Source: Neisseria leonii
Lineage (GTDB): Bacteria > Pseudomonadota > Gammaproteobacteria > Burkholderiales > Neisseriaceae
DNA: 64,000 nucleotides
Assembly: GCF_028776105.2 (NCBI RefSeq)
Contig: NZ_CP145606.1
Location: 806,001 to 870,000, forward strand
Direction: 5' to 3'
Made by a program: the position numbers and the translations under genes. Under the pieces are notes generated by a model. The model saw only the letters and a list, made by a program, of their open reading frames with translations, was not told where the DNA came from and searched no databases. Below are positions 1-9,417 of the stretch, one piece after another; position 1 is the stretch's first letter, and every line of letters begins with the position of its first letter.

Positions 1-1
1 C

Positions 2-133
2 GAAAAACGCACCCTGCTGTTCGATATGGACCGCGCCATCTCTTCCCTGCGCGCGCAATACGGCGAAAACGAAGAAACCGTTTTGCTCACGGGCGTTTAC
101 CACAACCTGCTGCGCCAATGGAGCAGCATTTGA
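2..133 (+). CDS. C-terminal end of an unidentified protein
   Basis: The first 132 bases read as an open frame that enters from the left edge and stops at a TGA at 131-133. The 43 visible residues are mostly helical in character and end in RQWSSI. I do not recognise the family from this fragment. An uptake sequence follows about 30 bases after the stop, the usual position of gene ends in this genome, which supports the frame being real. Nothing can be said about function without the upstream sequence. Confidence 0.55.
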   Translation, partial: EKRTLLFDMDRAISSLRAQYGENEETVLLTGVYHNLLRQWSSI

Positions 134-204
134 CGGCCGCCGCCAACCGCACACCGGCCGCCACAAAGGCCGTCTGAATCTCCTTCGCCCGCAACCGGCG
201 GCTG

Positions 205-242
205 AAATTAAAAATCTATTCCGACGAATGGATTTTTAATTT
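205..242. terminator. Long A/T-rich hairpin between convergent genes
   Basis: An almost perfect inverted repeat (AAATTAAAAATC against GATTTTTAATTT, with an additional ATTC/GAAT inner stem) lies between the stop at 133 and the stop of the minus-strand transporter at 254. Its arms are A- and T-rich on both strands, so it could end transcription from either side. Confidence 0.6.
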
Positions 243-253
243 AGCAACGGACA

Positions 254-1417
254 TCAGCCGCTGCGCTTCCTGCCCATCAAACACACCGTCGGCAATAAAG
301 TGACCAAGCCTGCCACGGCATAAACCCTGTTCTGATTGCCCAGTGTATCGAGCAGCCAGCCCGAGAGCATCACCGCAGGGGCGATGGCCAAATACGAAAT
401 CAGACGGGTCAGAGCAACCACACGGCTGAGCAGGGCGTGTTCGGTCTGTGTCTGACGGTAGGTAAAATACGCCACTACGATAAACATCGAGAAAAACGAC
501 ACCCAACCCCAAACAAAGGTGAGATAAAGCACATGGTCAAATGCCAGCAGAGCAAACATCAGCAGGGCAATGGCGGCAGACGAGTAAAAAATCACGCTGT
601 CGGCAGAGTATCTGCCCACGATGTATCTGCCGGCCGTTTTTGCACCGATGATCGACATCACGCCGATAAAAATATAGTGATACGCCGCCATGCTTTTAGT
701 CAGCTCAAAATGCACGGTATAAATCCAAATCAAAGCGGCAAGAATCATACGCAGCCCGAAATTGACAAAAAAGAACAGGTACGAATACCGCATCAAAACA
801 GGCTGTTTTTTCAGATATGCCACGGCTTCGAGATTGTCGCTGATGAGACGGACGGGCTTTTCAGACGGCATAAAACGGTAGCGGATACCCCAAAACGAAA
901 CCGCCGACAACAAGTACAGCAGCGGTATCAGCAAAGCAATCCGGGTATTGTCCAAAAACGCAAACAGCACGCCCAATACCGCAGGGGCAATAATGCCTGT
1001 CAGACTGCTGATGGTGGCAATATCGCCATTAACCTTGGGCAGCTCCTGTCTGGCATACAGTTCAGGCAAAATCGACTGAAACACAGGGTGGTGAAACGCG
1101 GAAAAACCGGAAATCACAAAACCCAAAAAAATCATCAAATAGGCATTCTCGGCACGAAACGGCAGCAAAAACAACACTGTTGCTGCCAAAAAGCAGCAAA
1201 ATTCACCCAGCAAAATCAATTTCTTTTTGTCGAACTTATCGGCAACCACACCGGCAATCGGCGTAAACAGCAGATACGGCAGAGTATCCAAAGCATAAGA
1301 AACAGACATCAATAAGGGCGAACCGGTCAGCTCCAACACCACCAGCGGAATAAAAAATAAGGCAATCCAATAGCCCAAAGTTGTGGCGAAATAGGAAAGA
1401 TTGAGTCTGTTGAACAT
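254..1417 (-). CDS. Major facilitator superfamily transporter
   Basis: A 387-residue protein with about twelve hydrophobic membrane segments, the size and pattern of MFS secondary transporters. It contains a loop of MFS motif-A type (GVVADKFDKKKL) after the second membrane segment. The substrate cannot be told; the profile resembles drug or metabolite exporters of the MFS_3/EntS-like group. The start at 1417 was chosen over an upstream in-frame Met because GAGGGG lies seven bases before it and the residues upstream (WKRRARCWWGRRR) belong to the end of the regulator gene region. It begins 40 bases after the stop of the LysR gene and may be co-transcribed with it. Confidence 0.8.
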   Translation of the reverse strand: MFNRLNLSYFATTLGYWIALFFIPLVVLELTGSPLLMSVSYALDTLPYLLFTPIAGVVADKFDKKKLILLGEFCCFLAATVLFLLPFRAENAYLMIFLGFVISGFSAFHHPVFQSILPELYARQELPKVNGDIATISSLTGIIAPAVLGVLFAFLDNTRIALLIPLLYLLSAVSFWGIRYRFMPSEKPVRLISDNLEAVAYLKKQPVLMRYSYLFFFVNFGLRMILAALIWIYTVHFELTKSMAAYHYIFIGVMSIIGAKTAGRYIVGRYSADSVIFYSSAAIALLMFALLAFDHVLYLTFVWGWVSFFSMFIVVAYFTYRQTQTEHALLSRVVALTRLISYLAIAPAVMLSGWLLDTLGNQNRVYAVAGLVTLLPTVCLMGRKRSG

Positions 1418-1457
1418 CCGGATACCCCTCTTTAAATTTTTTGTTTCATTTTTCTTG

Positions 1458-2357
1458 TCAAACAGCCGCCGCCTGCCCCACCAACACCTTGCGCGCCGTT
1501 TCCACAAACAGCCTGTTCAGGCGCGCCAGACGCGGGGACTGGGCTTTCCAGCAATGCCAATAAAGATGAATGTCAATCGTATGGCCGGGGTTCAGATCAA
1601 CCAGTCTGCCCGCTGCCAAATCGTCCGCGCTCTGCCAGTCGGGAATCATGCCGTAACCCAGACCGAGTTTGACCGCATGGTAAAACGGCGTAGCAGCCGG
1701 CAGATAGATTTTGGCACAGCGTGCCGTATTCACGCCGAAATGGCGGCGCAGGAAAGCCGACTGCATTTCGTCTTTGCGGTCGAACATCAATAGCGGCGCG
1801 CGCTGCACGGCCTGCTTCGTCAGGCCGTCTGAAAAATGGCGTTCGACAAATACCGGTGCGGCCAGCAGCCGGTAGGCCTGAATGCCCAGATGGTGCACCT
1901 CGCACCCGGCCATCGCCTGCGGCCGGGTGCTGACCGCCGCCATCACGCGCCCTTCATTCATCAGCTTGTGGGTATGCTCTTCATTATCCGCCTGCACATC
2001 GGGCAGAACGGCTTCGTGCCGCGCCACTTCGGCCAACACCGGCAGCAGCCAGGTTTCCAGAGAATCGTAATTCGTCGCCACCGGCCATTCGTACGGGCGG
2101 TTCTGCTGTGCCAGCTCGTTGCGTACGTCCTGTTCCAGCCAGTGCAGATTGCGGATAAAGCGCAGTATTTTCTGCCCCTGCGGCGTGGCCCGGCACGGGC
2201 GGGTGCGCGTGACCAGTGCAAAACCGGTTTCTTCTTCCAAAGCCCGGATGCGCTGCGATACGGCCGAAGCGGTCAAATCCAACTGTTCGGCCGCCGCCTC
2301 GAAACTGCCCCGCTCTGTTACCGCCCACAAGGCAGTAAGCTGTTTACTGTCCCACAT
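1458..2357 (-). CDS. argP: LysR-family regulator, ArgP/LysG type
   Basis: A 299-residue LysR-type regulator. The N-terminal winged helix covers residues 1-60 (LTALWAVTERGSFEAAAEQL, then the recognition helix around SAVSQRIRALE), followed by a linker helix and a co-inducer domain. The very early start of the helix-turn-helix, the WDSKQLTALWAV opening and the divergent argO/lysE-type exporter all match ArgP (IciA)/LysG. The family senses arginine or lysine and activates the exporter gene. GGAAG lies just before the ATG. Whether it senses Lys, Arg or both cannot be read from sequence. Confidence 0.82.
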   Translation of the reverse strand: MWDSKQLTALWAVTERGSFEAAAEQLDLTASAVSQRIRALEEETGFALVTRTRPCRATPQGQKILRFIRNLHWLEQDVRNELAQQNRPYEWPVATNYDSLETWLLPVLAEVARHEAVLPDVQADNEEHTHKLMNEGRVMAAVSTRPQAMAGCEVHHLGIQAYRLLAAPVFVERHFSDGLTKQAVQRAPLLMFDRKDEMQSAFLRRHFGVNTARCAKIYLPAATPFYHAVKLGLGYGMIPDWQSADDLAAGRLVDLNPGHTIDIHLYWHCWKAQSPRLARLNRLFVETARKVLVGQAAAV

Positions 2358-2473
2358 GAATCTTCCGTTAAAAAAATTTAAGCGGCCTGAAAAAAACTGT
2401 GCTTAGTCGCACAGTCTCTGCCGCCAAAGCATAATGCACTCCGTCTGCCACATAATAATAAACGTTTTACACC
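2358..2473. promoter_or_regulatory. Divergent argP-argO control region
   Basis: The 116 bases separate the divergently transcribed regulator and exporter, the classic arrangement in which a LysR protein binds once and controls both genes. The argP side is A-rich (TTAAAAAAATTTAAG); a TATAAT-like box cannot be assigned with certainty. Confidence 0.5.
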
Positions 2474-3103
2474 ATGCAAGCATTTTTTTCGGGATTGATG
2501 ATTACAGGCGGCCTGATTACGGCCATCGGCGCGCAAAACGCATTTGTGCTCAAACAAGGCCTGCTCAAACAGCACGTCGGACTGATTGTGCTGGTGTGCT
2601 GGCTGTGCGATGTGCTGCTGATCGGCGCGGGAGTGTACGGCATGAGTACGCTGATTTCGGACAACCTCTATGCCCAAACCGCGCTGGCGGCGGCAGGCGG
2701 CCTGTTTCTGCTGGCCTACGGCTGCAAAAGCGCGCGCTCGGCCTGGCTCGGCAACCATATCATGCAATTGGAGGCCGTCTCCCACACACCGCCCCCAGCC
2801 GGAAAAATCGTTCTGGCCACACTGGCACTGACCCTGCTCAACCCCCATGCCTATATCGATGCTATGATTCTCATCGGCGGTTCGGCTGCCGGTCTGCCGC
2901 AGGCGGGAAAACTGCACTTTCTGGCCGGTTCGCTGCTGGCCTCGGGCATTTGGTTTATCGCCATCGGTTTCGGCTCGCGACTGATGCTGCCGCTGTTTCA
3001 GCGCGCGCGCACCTGGCGGATTCTCGATTCGCTGATTGCGGCGATGATGCTGTATTTGTCCTACACCCTGTTCCGCCAGATTGCGCAGACGTGGTGGGTT
3101 TAG
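2474..3103 (+). CDS. argO: LysE/ArgO-family basic amino acid exporter
   Basis: A 209-residue inner-membrane protein with about six hydrophobic segments. The N-terminal motif GLITAIGAQNAFVLKQGL is the signature of the LysE/ArgO family, and the second half keeps the characteristic LTLLNPHAYIDAMILIGG. It should export arginine and/or lysine, protecting against excess or toxic analogues. The divergent ArgP-type regulator strongly supports this. Length is normal for the family (about 205-235). It ends six bases before the stop of the convergent Smr gene. No strong ribosome-binding site is visible before the ATG. Confidence 0.88.
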   Translation: MQAFFSGLMITGGLITAIGAQNAFVLKQGLLKQHVGLIVLVCWLCDVLLIGAGVYGMSTLISDNLYAQTALAAAGGLFLLAYGCKSARSAWLGNHIMQLEAVSHTPPPAGKIVLATLALTLLNPHAYIDAMILIGGSAAGLPQAGKLHFLAGSLLASGIWFIAIGFGSRLMLPLFQRARTWRILDSLIAAMMLYLSYTLFRQIAQTWWV

Positions 3104-3109
3104 GCCGTC

Positions 3110-3718
3110 TTAATCTTCGCGGCGCGGGCGTTTGATTAAAATGCGCACCGCGCCGTCGTTGCCTTGATGCGGCTCGGCATAAGCCAGCACATCGGGGTGT
3201 GCCATCAGCCAGCGGCGCACCAGATTTTTCAGCACCGGCCGGTAACCGTTCGACCCCAAACCGCTGCCATGGACAATCTCGCCGCATACGCCGCGCTTTT
3301 TCAAAAATTCGATAAATTCACTCAGCACCTGCTGCGCTTCTTCCTGCGTATAACCGTGCAGATCCACATCGGCCGCCACCGCCCAATGCCCGCTTTGCAG
3401 ACGGCGGATATCGTTCTGCCCCTGTCCGTTTTTGCTGAACGCGGCGGGCACATCGAGCCATTGGCCGTCGCCGACATAAAAATATTCGGTTTCATCGTCC
3501 TGATCCTGCACTCTGGGCTTAATCGGCGACAAATCGCGCGGCGGTATATAACGGCGCGTGTCTTTCAACGGCACAGCATCGCCCATCAGCGAACGGAAAT
3601 CCACCGCTTCTTCGCGGTGTTTCTTTTCGGCCGCCTGTTGTGCCGCTTTCTGTTCGCTTTCCTGTTTGGCCTGTTTGCCCAGCTGTTTCAATAATTGCTG
3701 AATATCCTGATTCTGCAT
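3110..3718 (-). CDS. Smr-domain protein
   Basis: A 202-residue protein with a charged, Gln/Lys/Glu-rich N-terminal third (likely coiled coil, residues 5-40) and a C-terminal Smr domain. The two domain signatures are visible: VDLHG at 118-122 and HGSGLGS at 150-156. Stand-alone Smr proteins (YdaL/YfcN/SmrA-like) are nucleases or nucleic-acid-binding proteins; some act at collided ribosomes. The exact role here is not determined. GGGGA precedes the ATG at good spacing. Confidence 0.85.
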   Translation of the reverse strand: MQNQDIQQLLKQLGKQAKQESEQKAAQQAAEKKHREEAVDFRSLMGDAVPLKDTRRYIPPRDLSPIKPRVQDQDDETEYFYVGDGQWLDVPAAFSKNGQGQNDIRRLQSGHWAVAADVDLHGYTQEEAQQVLSEFIEFLKKRGVCGEIVHGSGLGSNGYRPVLKNLVRRWLMAHPDVLAYAEPHQGNDGAVRILIKRPRRED

Positions 3719-4124
3719 ATTTTCCCCTGTTTTGATGCGGATTGCTGCCTGTCGAGGCTATATTTTGGCTGTCGCCGATTCGGACAACGCCCATACCGTT
3801 TTTGCCGCAGATAACCGAACTGCTTATGTCGGATTTAAAAATCCGACCTACGCCGCTGATAAATTGCCGCCGATGATATTGACTCCGGTAGGTCGGATAC
3901 TCCGTATCCGACACGGCAGCACCCAAAAAAACCAGACCTCCGACAACCCCGGATAGCCGAACTGCTTTTCGCTTTGTCGGACTCGGGAATCCGACCTACT
4001 TAGCCATCCGGCCTGATGCGGCACGCCAAACCGTGCACCCGTTTTCAGACGGCATAAACGGCAAAAAGCCATTCTTCCGCCGCAACACCGTGAAAGAATG
4101 GCTAGATTTCTTAAAACAAAATTC
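3719..4124. other. Gene-free interval with palindromic repeats
   Basis: About 400 bases between the Smr gene and ebfC with no credible gene. It holds three members of the TCGGAT...ATCCGA palindrome family (3826-3851, 3887-3914, 3975-4000) and one classical-dialect uptake sequence near 4045. An AT-richer stretch just before 4125 flanks the ebfC stop. Confidence 0.7.
3826..4000. repeat. Palindromic TCGGAT element cluster, three copies
   Basis: Copies at 3826-3851, 3887-3914 and 3975-4000. Each has a core TCGGAT, 4-6 variable bases, then ATCCGA, with an outer GTAGG on only one side that gives direction. The copies alternate in orientation (reverse, forward, reverse), as in REP/BIME-type arrays. 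Confidence 0.85.
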
Positions 4125-4460
4125 TTATTTGAAGAAATCGCCCATACCCGCAGGCAGGCCTTTGGTGAATGCGCCCATGGTTTGCGATGTGGTCTGTTCG
4201 GCTTTTTCGCCTGCCGCATTCACGGCGGCCAACACCAAATCTTCCAGCATTTCTTTGTCTTCGGCCGCCTCGGCAATCAGATCGGGGCTGATGTCGATGC
4301 TTTTGACGACATGGTTGCAGGTCATGACCACTTTTACCAAGCCGTTGCCCGCTTCGGCACTGACTTCGGTCTGCGCCAATTGCGCTTGGGCTTTCTTCAT
4401 ATTTTCCTGCATTTTCTGGGCCTGCTGCATCAAGCCGCCCAAACCGGCTTTTCCGAACAT
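4125..4460 (-). CDS. ebfC: YbaB/EbfC nucleoid-associated protein
   Basis: A 111-residue small DNA-binding protein that begins [19 protein letters not shown], the family hallmark, with the usual helix-strand-helix core and C-terminal GGMGDFF-like ending. The family binds DNA as a dimer and helps organise the nucleoid. It lies 52 bases downstream of dnaX on the same strand, the widespread dnaX-ybaB order; the usual third gene recR is absent here. An upstream in-frame Met would add 11 residues not seen in the family, so the inner ATG, preceded by AGGAG, was chosen. Confidence 0.93.
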   Translation of the reverse strand: MFGKAGLGGLMQQAQKMQENMKKAQAQLAQTEVSAEAGNGLVKVVMTCNHVVKSIDISPDLIAEAAEDKEMLEDLVLAAVNAAGEKAEQTTSQTMGAFTKGLPAGMGDFFK

Positions 4461-4512
4461 TTTCCTACTCCTGTTTTGACTGTTTTCTGACAATACGGCA
4501 AAAGCCGCGGGC

Positions 4513-6789
4513 TTAATCGGTATGTTCCAACAATTCGAGGCTGTCCGCCTTCCATTCCCGGCAGTCCAACGCGGCCATCACCTGTTGGCAGACGGCCTCG
4601 TTTTCCAGCGAACTTTGCGCGCGTGCGCGGCCTTCCTGCTGCAAACGCGCACGGTACATCTTCGGCGTTTCCCAGCCCTGATGATCCTGCCAGTCCAGCG
4701 TTTGCAGTTTCAAATCGGGCAGCAGATAGGCATCGGCCAGAACCGCACGGATTTTATCGAAATATTCTTTGCGCGCCAGCAGCTCGGCATGGCCGTTTAA
4801 CGAAAGGTACAGCAGGTTTTGCCCCGCATCATAATCCGCCCATGCGCTGTGCTGCGCCAGCATCTGCGCCGCGCCCAGCTTCGGTGCCAGCCGTTTGACC
4901 ATCAGCGGCCAGTTTTCGGCGGCAAAATCGGGCAGGGGGACAAAATTTCCGGCTTCGGCCGCGGCTTCCTCTTCCGCGCCGTCTGCGGTTTCCGCCGCCA
5001 TTTGCTGCACCATACTGTCCGCAGCGGCTTCGGATACCCCGTCCGCCGCGCCGCCGTCTGCCGCATCATCACGCGGCCAAGCGGCTTCTTTATATCCCAA
5101 CGTCATATCAGACTCGGCAGCGGGTGCGGCCGTTACGCGGTCGGATACCGTCGGGGGGCGTTCCTGCTGCACCGTTTCTGCCGACGGATACGCCGTTACT
5201 GCCGTTTCACCGATACCGCTTCCCAAATGTCCGTTTTCAGACGGCCTTGATGTGGCGGAAGGCGGTTCCTGCTGCGCCCAAACGGCATCTGCCGCTCCCT
5301 GCTCGTCTTCCAAAGACGGGGTATCAGAAGCATCATCGGCTTGATAAACCGTGTGCCGCATACTTTCGACCGTCTGCACCACTGCCGCTTGTGCGCCGCC
5401 TGCTACATCCGCTTCTGCCTGCTGCACCGTTTCCCAAGGCGGGACATCATCGGTTTCACCGGCCGCCGATTCCTCATGCCCTACCGTTTGTGCGGCCGTT
5501 TCGATTGCCGCTTCGCTGTTCGGCAGCATACCGTCCGCGTTTTGCCCGTCTGAGGCCGTCTGAACCGCCGCTGTCGGCCTATCGGTTTCAGCTGCCGCTG
5601 CGGTTGGCTGCTGCGGCAGAACCGGCGGCTTTTTTGGCGCACCGCCCGTTTCCGCGCCCAACTGCGTCCCCTCCACCGTACCGTCCGGCGGACAACCTCC
5701 GGCGGCCAGCGGCGTGAACGCCAGCATACGCAGCAGCGTCATCACAAATCCGGCATATTCGTCGGGTGCCAAAGCCAAATCCTGCCGCCCGTGGACGACG
5801 CACTGATAATAAAGCTGAATCTGCTCGTCGCCCAAATATCCGGCCAACTGCCGCAATACCGCATATTCGGGATCGTCGGCGGCTATGGCATCGGGCACGG
5901 CTTTGAGCAGTGCCAGCCGTTGCAGCAGCGCGGCCAAATCGGCCAGAGCATGATCAAAGCCCACCGCACGGGCGGCCATTTCCTGCGCTTTAGCAATCAG
6001 CACGCCGCCGTCCTGACGAACCATGCCTTGCAGCAGTTCATACAGATAACGCTTGTCTACCGCACCGATCATGCGGCGCACATCTTCTTCGGCCACCCTG
6101 CCCGAACCCATGGCAATGGCCTGATCCAGCAGGCTCAACGCATCGCGCATCGAACCGGCTGCCGCGCGCCCGAGCAGTTGCAGCGCGCCCGCCTCAAACG
6201 GCACCTGCTCCTGATCCAGCACATAGGCCAGATGATCCGCCACCTGCTGCGCCGTCATATTGCGCAACACAAATTGCAGACAGCGGCTCAATACCGTTAC
6301 CGGCACTTTGTGCGGGTCGGTGGTTGCCAGAATAAATTTCACATGGCCGGGCGGCTCTTCCAGCGTTTTGAGCATGGCGTTGAAAGCCGATTTCGACAGC
6401 ATATGCACTTCGTCGATGATATAGACTTTGTAGCGTCCGGCCGTCGGCGCATACTGGGCGTTTTCCAGCACTTCGCGGATATTGTCGATGCCCGTATTGG
6501 AAGCGGCATCGATTTCCAGCAGATCGACAAAACGGCCGCTGTCGATCTGGCTGCACACAGCACATTGCCCGCAAGGCTCACCCTGCACCGTGTGTTCACA
6601 GTTGAGACTTTTGGCCAGAATGCGCGCAATCGTGGTTTTGCCCACCCCGCGCGTCCCCGTCAGCAGATAGGCGTGATGCAGACGGCCTTTGTCCAGCGCA
6701 TTGCGCAAAGCCTGAACCACATGCTCCTGACCGACCAGATCGGCAAATTTTTTCGGCCGCCATTTGCGGGCGAGAACTTGATAAGCCAT
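4513..6789 (-). CDS. dnaX: DNA polymerase III subunit tau (and gamma by frameshift)
   Basis: A 758-residue clamp-loader subunit. Walker A GTRGVGKT is at 45-52, the zinc-binding cysteines at 64, 73, 76 and 79, Walker B IIDEVH at 124-129, and the sensor region [15 protein letters not shown] near 157-171. After domain III (about residue 370) comes an unusually long Ala/Glu/Thr-rich linker of over 200 residues, then the C-terminal tau domain that binds the polymerase core. A slippery sequence plus stem-loop at codons 386-387 should also give a shorter gamma-like product of about 400 residues. The start [10 protein letters not shown] was chosen by family homology; an upstream Met adds 19 residues with no support. 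Confidence 0.96.
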   Translation of the reverse strand: MAYQVLARKWRPKKFADLVGQEHVVQALRNALDKGRLHHAYLLTGTRGVGKTTIARILAKSLNCEHTVQGEPCGQCAVCSQIDSGRFVDLLEIDAASNTGIDNIREVLENAQYAPTAGRYKVYIIDEVHMLSKSAFNAMLKTLEEPPGHVKFILATTDPHKVPVTVLSRCLQFVLRNMTAQQVADHLAYVLDQEQVPFEAGALQLLGRAAAGSMRDALSLLDQAIAMGSGRVAEEDVRRMIGAVDKRYLYELLQGMVRQDGGVLIAKAQEMAARAVGFDHALADLAALLQRLALLKAVPDAIAADDPEYAVLRQLAGYLGDEQIQLYYQCVVHGRQDLALAPDEYAGFVMTLLRMLAFTPLAAGGCPPDGTVEGTQLGAETGGAPKKPPVLPQQPTAAAAETDRPTAAVQTASDGQNADGMLPNSEAAIETAAQTVGHEESAAGETDDVPPWETVQQAEADVAGGAQAAVVQTVESMRHTVYQADDASDTPSLEDEQGAADAVWAQQEPPSATSRPSENGHLGSGIGETAVTAYPSAETVQQERPPTVSDRVTAAPAAESDMTLGYKEAAWPRDDAADGGAADGVSEAAADSMVQQMAAETADGAEEEAAAEAGNFVPLPDFAAENWPLMVKRLAPKLGAAQMLAQHSAWADYDAGQNLLYLSLNGHAELLARKEYFDKIRAVLADAYLLPDLKLQTLDWQDHQGWETPKMYRARLQQEGRARAQSSLENEAVCQQVMAALDCREWKADSLELLEHTD
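5592..5635 (-). promoter_or_regulatory. dnaX: Programmed -1 frameshift signal in dnaX
   Basis: On the coding (minus) strand the heptamer A AAA AAG lies at 5635-5629, in phase with zero-frame codons CCA AAA AAG, exactly the E. coli dnaX slippery site. Nine bases later a perfect 7-bp G/C stem (CTGCCGC at 5619-5613 with GCGGCAG at 5598-5592, 14-base loop) begins. After a -1 slip the frame reads 13 more codons and stops at TGA 5590-5588, so gamma would have about 400 residues. A GGAGGGG element lies about 36 bases upstream, further than the roughly 10 bases used in E. coli. Confidence 0.8.
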
Positions 6790-7438
6790 AAATATTCTTT
6801 TCAACCGTTTGAAGAACCTGCCTGCAACCGAAACAGAACGCGGCAAACCGCGCCATTTTAGCAGATTCGGCCGTCCCGCGTACTGCCGCAGCCGTCCGAA
6901 AGCCGAAAAGCATCATGCGGAAACAGGCAAGCCGTCTGAATCGGCCGCAACAGCGTTTTCAGACGGCCTCGGAGCCTGTATCCGACATCAACAAACCATA
7001 ACCGTAGCGGCAGATCCGTAGGTCGGATTCCCGAATCCGACATCAACGGCCGGCCGCGTCAGAATGGGGCGGATACCCGTATCCGGCCTGCGGAGGGAAA
7101 CTGAAAAAGTAATACAGAAATAAACAAGGCCGTCTGAATCAGGCGCAACGGCAGATTCAGACGGCCTCGGAGCCGTGAGCGGAAATATTGCCGAACCTTT
7201 GGCACCGGATTCACAAGCCCGACACCCATCATACCGATACGGGTCGGAATATCGGATAACCGGTATTCGTTCTACCGGCTCCGTAGGTCGGATTCTCGAA
7301 TCCGACACCAATGGCCGGTCGCATCAGAATGGAGCGGATACCGGTATCCGGCCTACGCCTATTCCCAATATTGATATGTTGCCATATCCCAAGCCCCATC
7401 CGGTTGGGGAGGAGCTCTGCATTTCTGTCCGGCCGGAT
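6790..7438. other. Gene-free interval with uptake sequences and palindromes
   Basis: About 650 bases between the dnaX start and the cysI stop. It carries several AG-DUS copies (two inverted pairs near 6930-6968 and 7130-7168) and members of the TCGGAT palindrome family. Open frames here are short and made of repeat sequence. The dnaX promoter must lie at the left end; no clear -35/-10 pair was recognised. Confidence 0.7.
7018..7358. repeat. Palindromic TCGGAT element cluster
   Basis: Two well-formed copies at 7018-7043 and 7283-7309, both with the GTAGG flank on the left, and two decayed relatives with GGATACC-type cores at about 7068-7090 and 7337-7358. They are separated by an inverted pair of uptake sequences. 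Confidence 0.75.
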
Positions 7439-9208
7439 TTACGCCGCCCAGAAATCGCGCGGCGCGTCCAGAACGGGTTTGACGATGCCGCTGCGCACGG
7501 CAAAGTCGCCGAAGCCTTCGTCTTTCAGACGGCCTGCCGCCCAGGCGGCGAGCCAGCCGTCGATGATGGCGAGGATTTCGTCTTCGGTGATGTTTTCTTT
7601 AAACAGGCGCGGGATGCGGGTGCCTTCGCGGTTGCCGCCGGTGTAGAGGTTGTAGCGGCCGACGGCTTTGCCCACCAGGCCGATTTCGGCAATCATGGCG
7701 CGGCCGCAGCCGTTGGGGCAGCCGGTTACGCGCAATACGATGTGTTCGCCCGTCAGGCCGTGTCGGGCAAAGAGCGCGTCGATTTTATCGGTAAACTGCG
7801 GCAGGAAGCGTTCGGCTTCGGCCATCGCCAGCGGGCAGGTGGGCAGCGACACGCAGGCCATGCTGTGTTCGCGCTGCGGGGTAACGTCATCGCTGATTAA
7901 GCCGTGTTCGCGGGCGGTTTTTTCGATTTTGGCTTTATCGCGCGCGGATACGCCCGCCACAATCAGGTTTTGGTTGGCGGTCAGGCGGAAATCGCCTTTG
8001 TGGATTTTGGCGATTTCGCGCATACCGGTTTTCAGCGGCCGGCCGGGATAGTCAAGCAGGCGGCCGTTTTCGATAAAGAGCGTCAGGTGCCATTTTTTGT
8101 CTTCGCCCTGCACCCAGCCGATGCGGTCGCCGCGCGAAGTGAAGGCGTAGGGGCGGATGGGTTCGAACTTCGCGCCCATGCGGTTTTCCACTTCTTCTAT
8201 AAACACGTTTTTGCCCACGCGCTCGATGGTGTAGCGGGTTTTGGCGTTTTTGCGGTCGCTGCGGTTGCCCCAGTCGCGCTGCACGGAAACCACGGCGGCA
8301 GCGGCGTCCAGCGTTTTTTCCAGCGGCACGAAACCGAATTCCACGGCGGTGTTGGGATAGGTTTTGGTGTTGCCGTGCTCCATCGACAGGCCGCCGCCCA
8401 CCAACACGTTAAAGCCGACGAGTTTGCCGTTTTCGCCGATGGCAACGAAGTTCAAATCGTTGGCGTGCAAATCGACATCGTTGTGCGGCGGGATGACGAC
8501 GGTGGTTTTGAATTTGCGCGGCAGGTAGTTTTTGCCCAACACGGGTTCGGTGGCATCACCGCTTTTCACGCCGTCCTGCAAGGGGGTGGGCTCGGCGAAG
8601 TGTTCGGTGGAATGCAGTTTTTCGCCGTCGAGCCAGATTTCGGCGTAGGCGCGGGTTTTCGGCAGCAGGTGTTCGCTGATTTTTTTCGCCCACTCGTAGG
8701 CTTCGGCATGCAGGCTGCTTTCCACGGGGTTGCTGGTGCACAGCACATTGCGGTTCACATCGCCTGCCGTGGCGATGGAGTCCAGCCCCAATTCGTTGAG
8801 CCATTGGTGCATGGGCTTGATATCGTCTTTCAACACGCCGTGGAATTGGAAGGTTTGGCGGTTGGTCAGCCGGATCGAACCGTACATGGTGCGCTCGGTG
8901 GCAAAAGTGTCGATGCCCAGCCACTGCTGCGGCGTAATGATGCCGCCGGGCAGACGGCAGCGCAGCATCACGTTTTTCAGCGGTTCCAGTTTCTGTTCTA
9001 CACGTTCGGCGCGGATGTCGCGGTCGTCCTGCTCGTACATGCCGTGAAAACGGATGAGCTGGAAATTGTCGCCGTTGAAACCGCCGGTGAGGCCGTCTGA
9101 AAGGTCGTTCTTGATGGTGCCTTCCAGATAGCGGCTCTGCTCTTTCAGGCGTTCGTTGTCGGCAAGCGGCGCATCGGGCAGCTTGGCGCGCGGGTCGGTC
9201 GTGGTCAT
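7439..9208 (-). CDS. cysI: Sulfite reductase hemoprotein (beta) subunit
   Basis: A 589-residue sirohaem/4Fe-4S subunit of NADPH-sulfite reductase, which reduces sulfite to sulfide by six electrons supplied by CysJ. The cluster-binding motifs are intact: [10 protein letters not shown] and, about 35 residues on, [10 protein letters not shown]. The sirohaem-contact region around MLRCRLPGG and the NVLCTSNP segment are present. Length is normal (about 570-590). The cysJ gene lies upstream on the same strand, but here the two are separated by about 830 bases that hold an efflux gene on the other strand, so they cannot be a simple operon. AAAGGA precedes the ATG. Confidence 0.95.
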   Translation of the reverse strand: MTTTDPRAKLPDAPLADNERLKEQSRYLEGTIKNDLSDGLTGGFNGDNFQLIRFHGMYEQDDRDIRAERVEQKLEPLKNVMLRCRLPGGIITPQQWLGIDTFATERTMYGSIRLTNRQTFQFHGVLKDDIKPMHQWLNELGLDSIATAGDVNRNVLCTSNPVESSLHAEAYEWAKKISEHLLPKTRAYAEIWLDGEKLHSTEHFAEPTPLQDGVKSGDATEPVLGKNYLPRKFKTTVVIPPHNDVDLHANDLNFVAIGENGKLVGFNVLVGGGLSMEHGNTKTYPNTAVEFGFVPLEKTLDAAAAVVSVQRDWGNRSDRKNAKTRYTIERVGKNVFIEEVENRMGAKFEPIRPYAFTSRGDRIGWVQGEDKKWHLTLFIENGRLLDYPGRPLKTGMREIAKIHKGDFRLTANQNLIVAGVSARDKAKIEKTAREHGLISDDVTPQREHSMACVSLPTCPLAMAEAERFLPQFTDKIDALFARHGLTGEHIVLRVTGCPNGCGRAMIAEIGLVGKAVGRYNLYTGGNREGTRIPRLFKENITEDEILAIIDGWLAAWAAGRLKDEGFGDFAVRSGIVKPVLDAPRDFWAA

Positions 9209-9228
9209 GGTGGTGTTCCTTTATGTGG

Positions 9229-9318
9229 TCAGCCGTTTTCAGGCTGCTTGTCGGTGGATGCGGCCGGCAGAAAGCAGATGGGCTGGGCGGGGTCGGTGAA
9301 AACCTGATACACGGCCAT
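9229..9318 (-). other. Short open frame (29 codons) just upstream of cysI
   Basis: ATG at 9318 to TGA at 9229, 20 bases before the cysI start. The peptide begins MAVYQVFTDPAQPICFLPA and resembles the beginning of a real protein more than random sequence, but no ribosome-binding site precedes it and the family is not recognised. Its last codons include a king-type uptake sequence (one mismatch). It may be a leader peptide or the stump of a gene cut by the rearrangement that separated cysJ and cysI. Confidence 0.3.
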
Positions 9319-9339
9319 TCAAACCGGCTGTCATTTCAT

Positions 9340-9369
9340 TTAAAAACAAGTCTGTTAAAAACAAGTCTG
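9340..9369. repeat. Perfect 15-bp tandem duplication
   Basis: TTAAAAACAAGTCTG occurs twice head to tail, 48 bases before the start of the SMR efflux gene, and is followed by CGCTAAAATACC, a plausible -10 box. It may be part of the efflux promoter or a scar of the insertion. Confidence 0.7.
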
Positions 9370-9417
9370 TTCATTTTTCGCTAAAATACCGTCTCTTTTA
9401 CTTTACGGGGAATTGTT

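Noticed and set aside
7904..9100. A 398-residue plus-strand frame opposite cysI
   Set aside because: It is the antisense shadow of a well-supported gene; similar long antisense frames occur throughout because of high GC.
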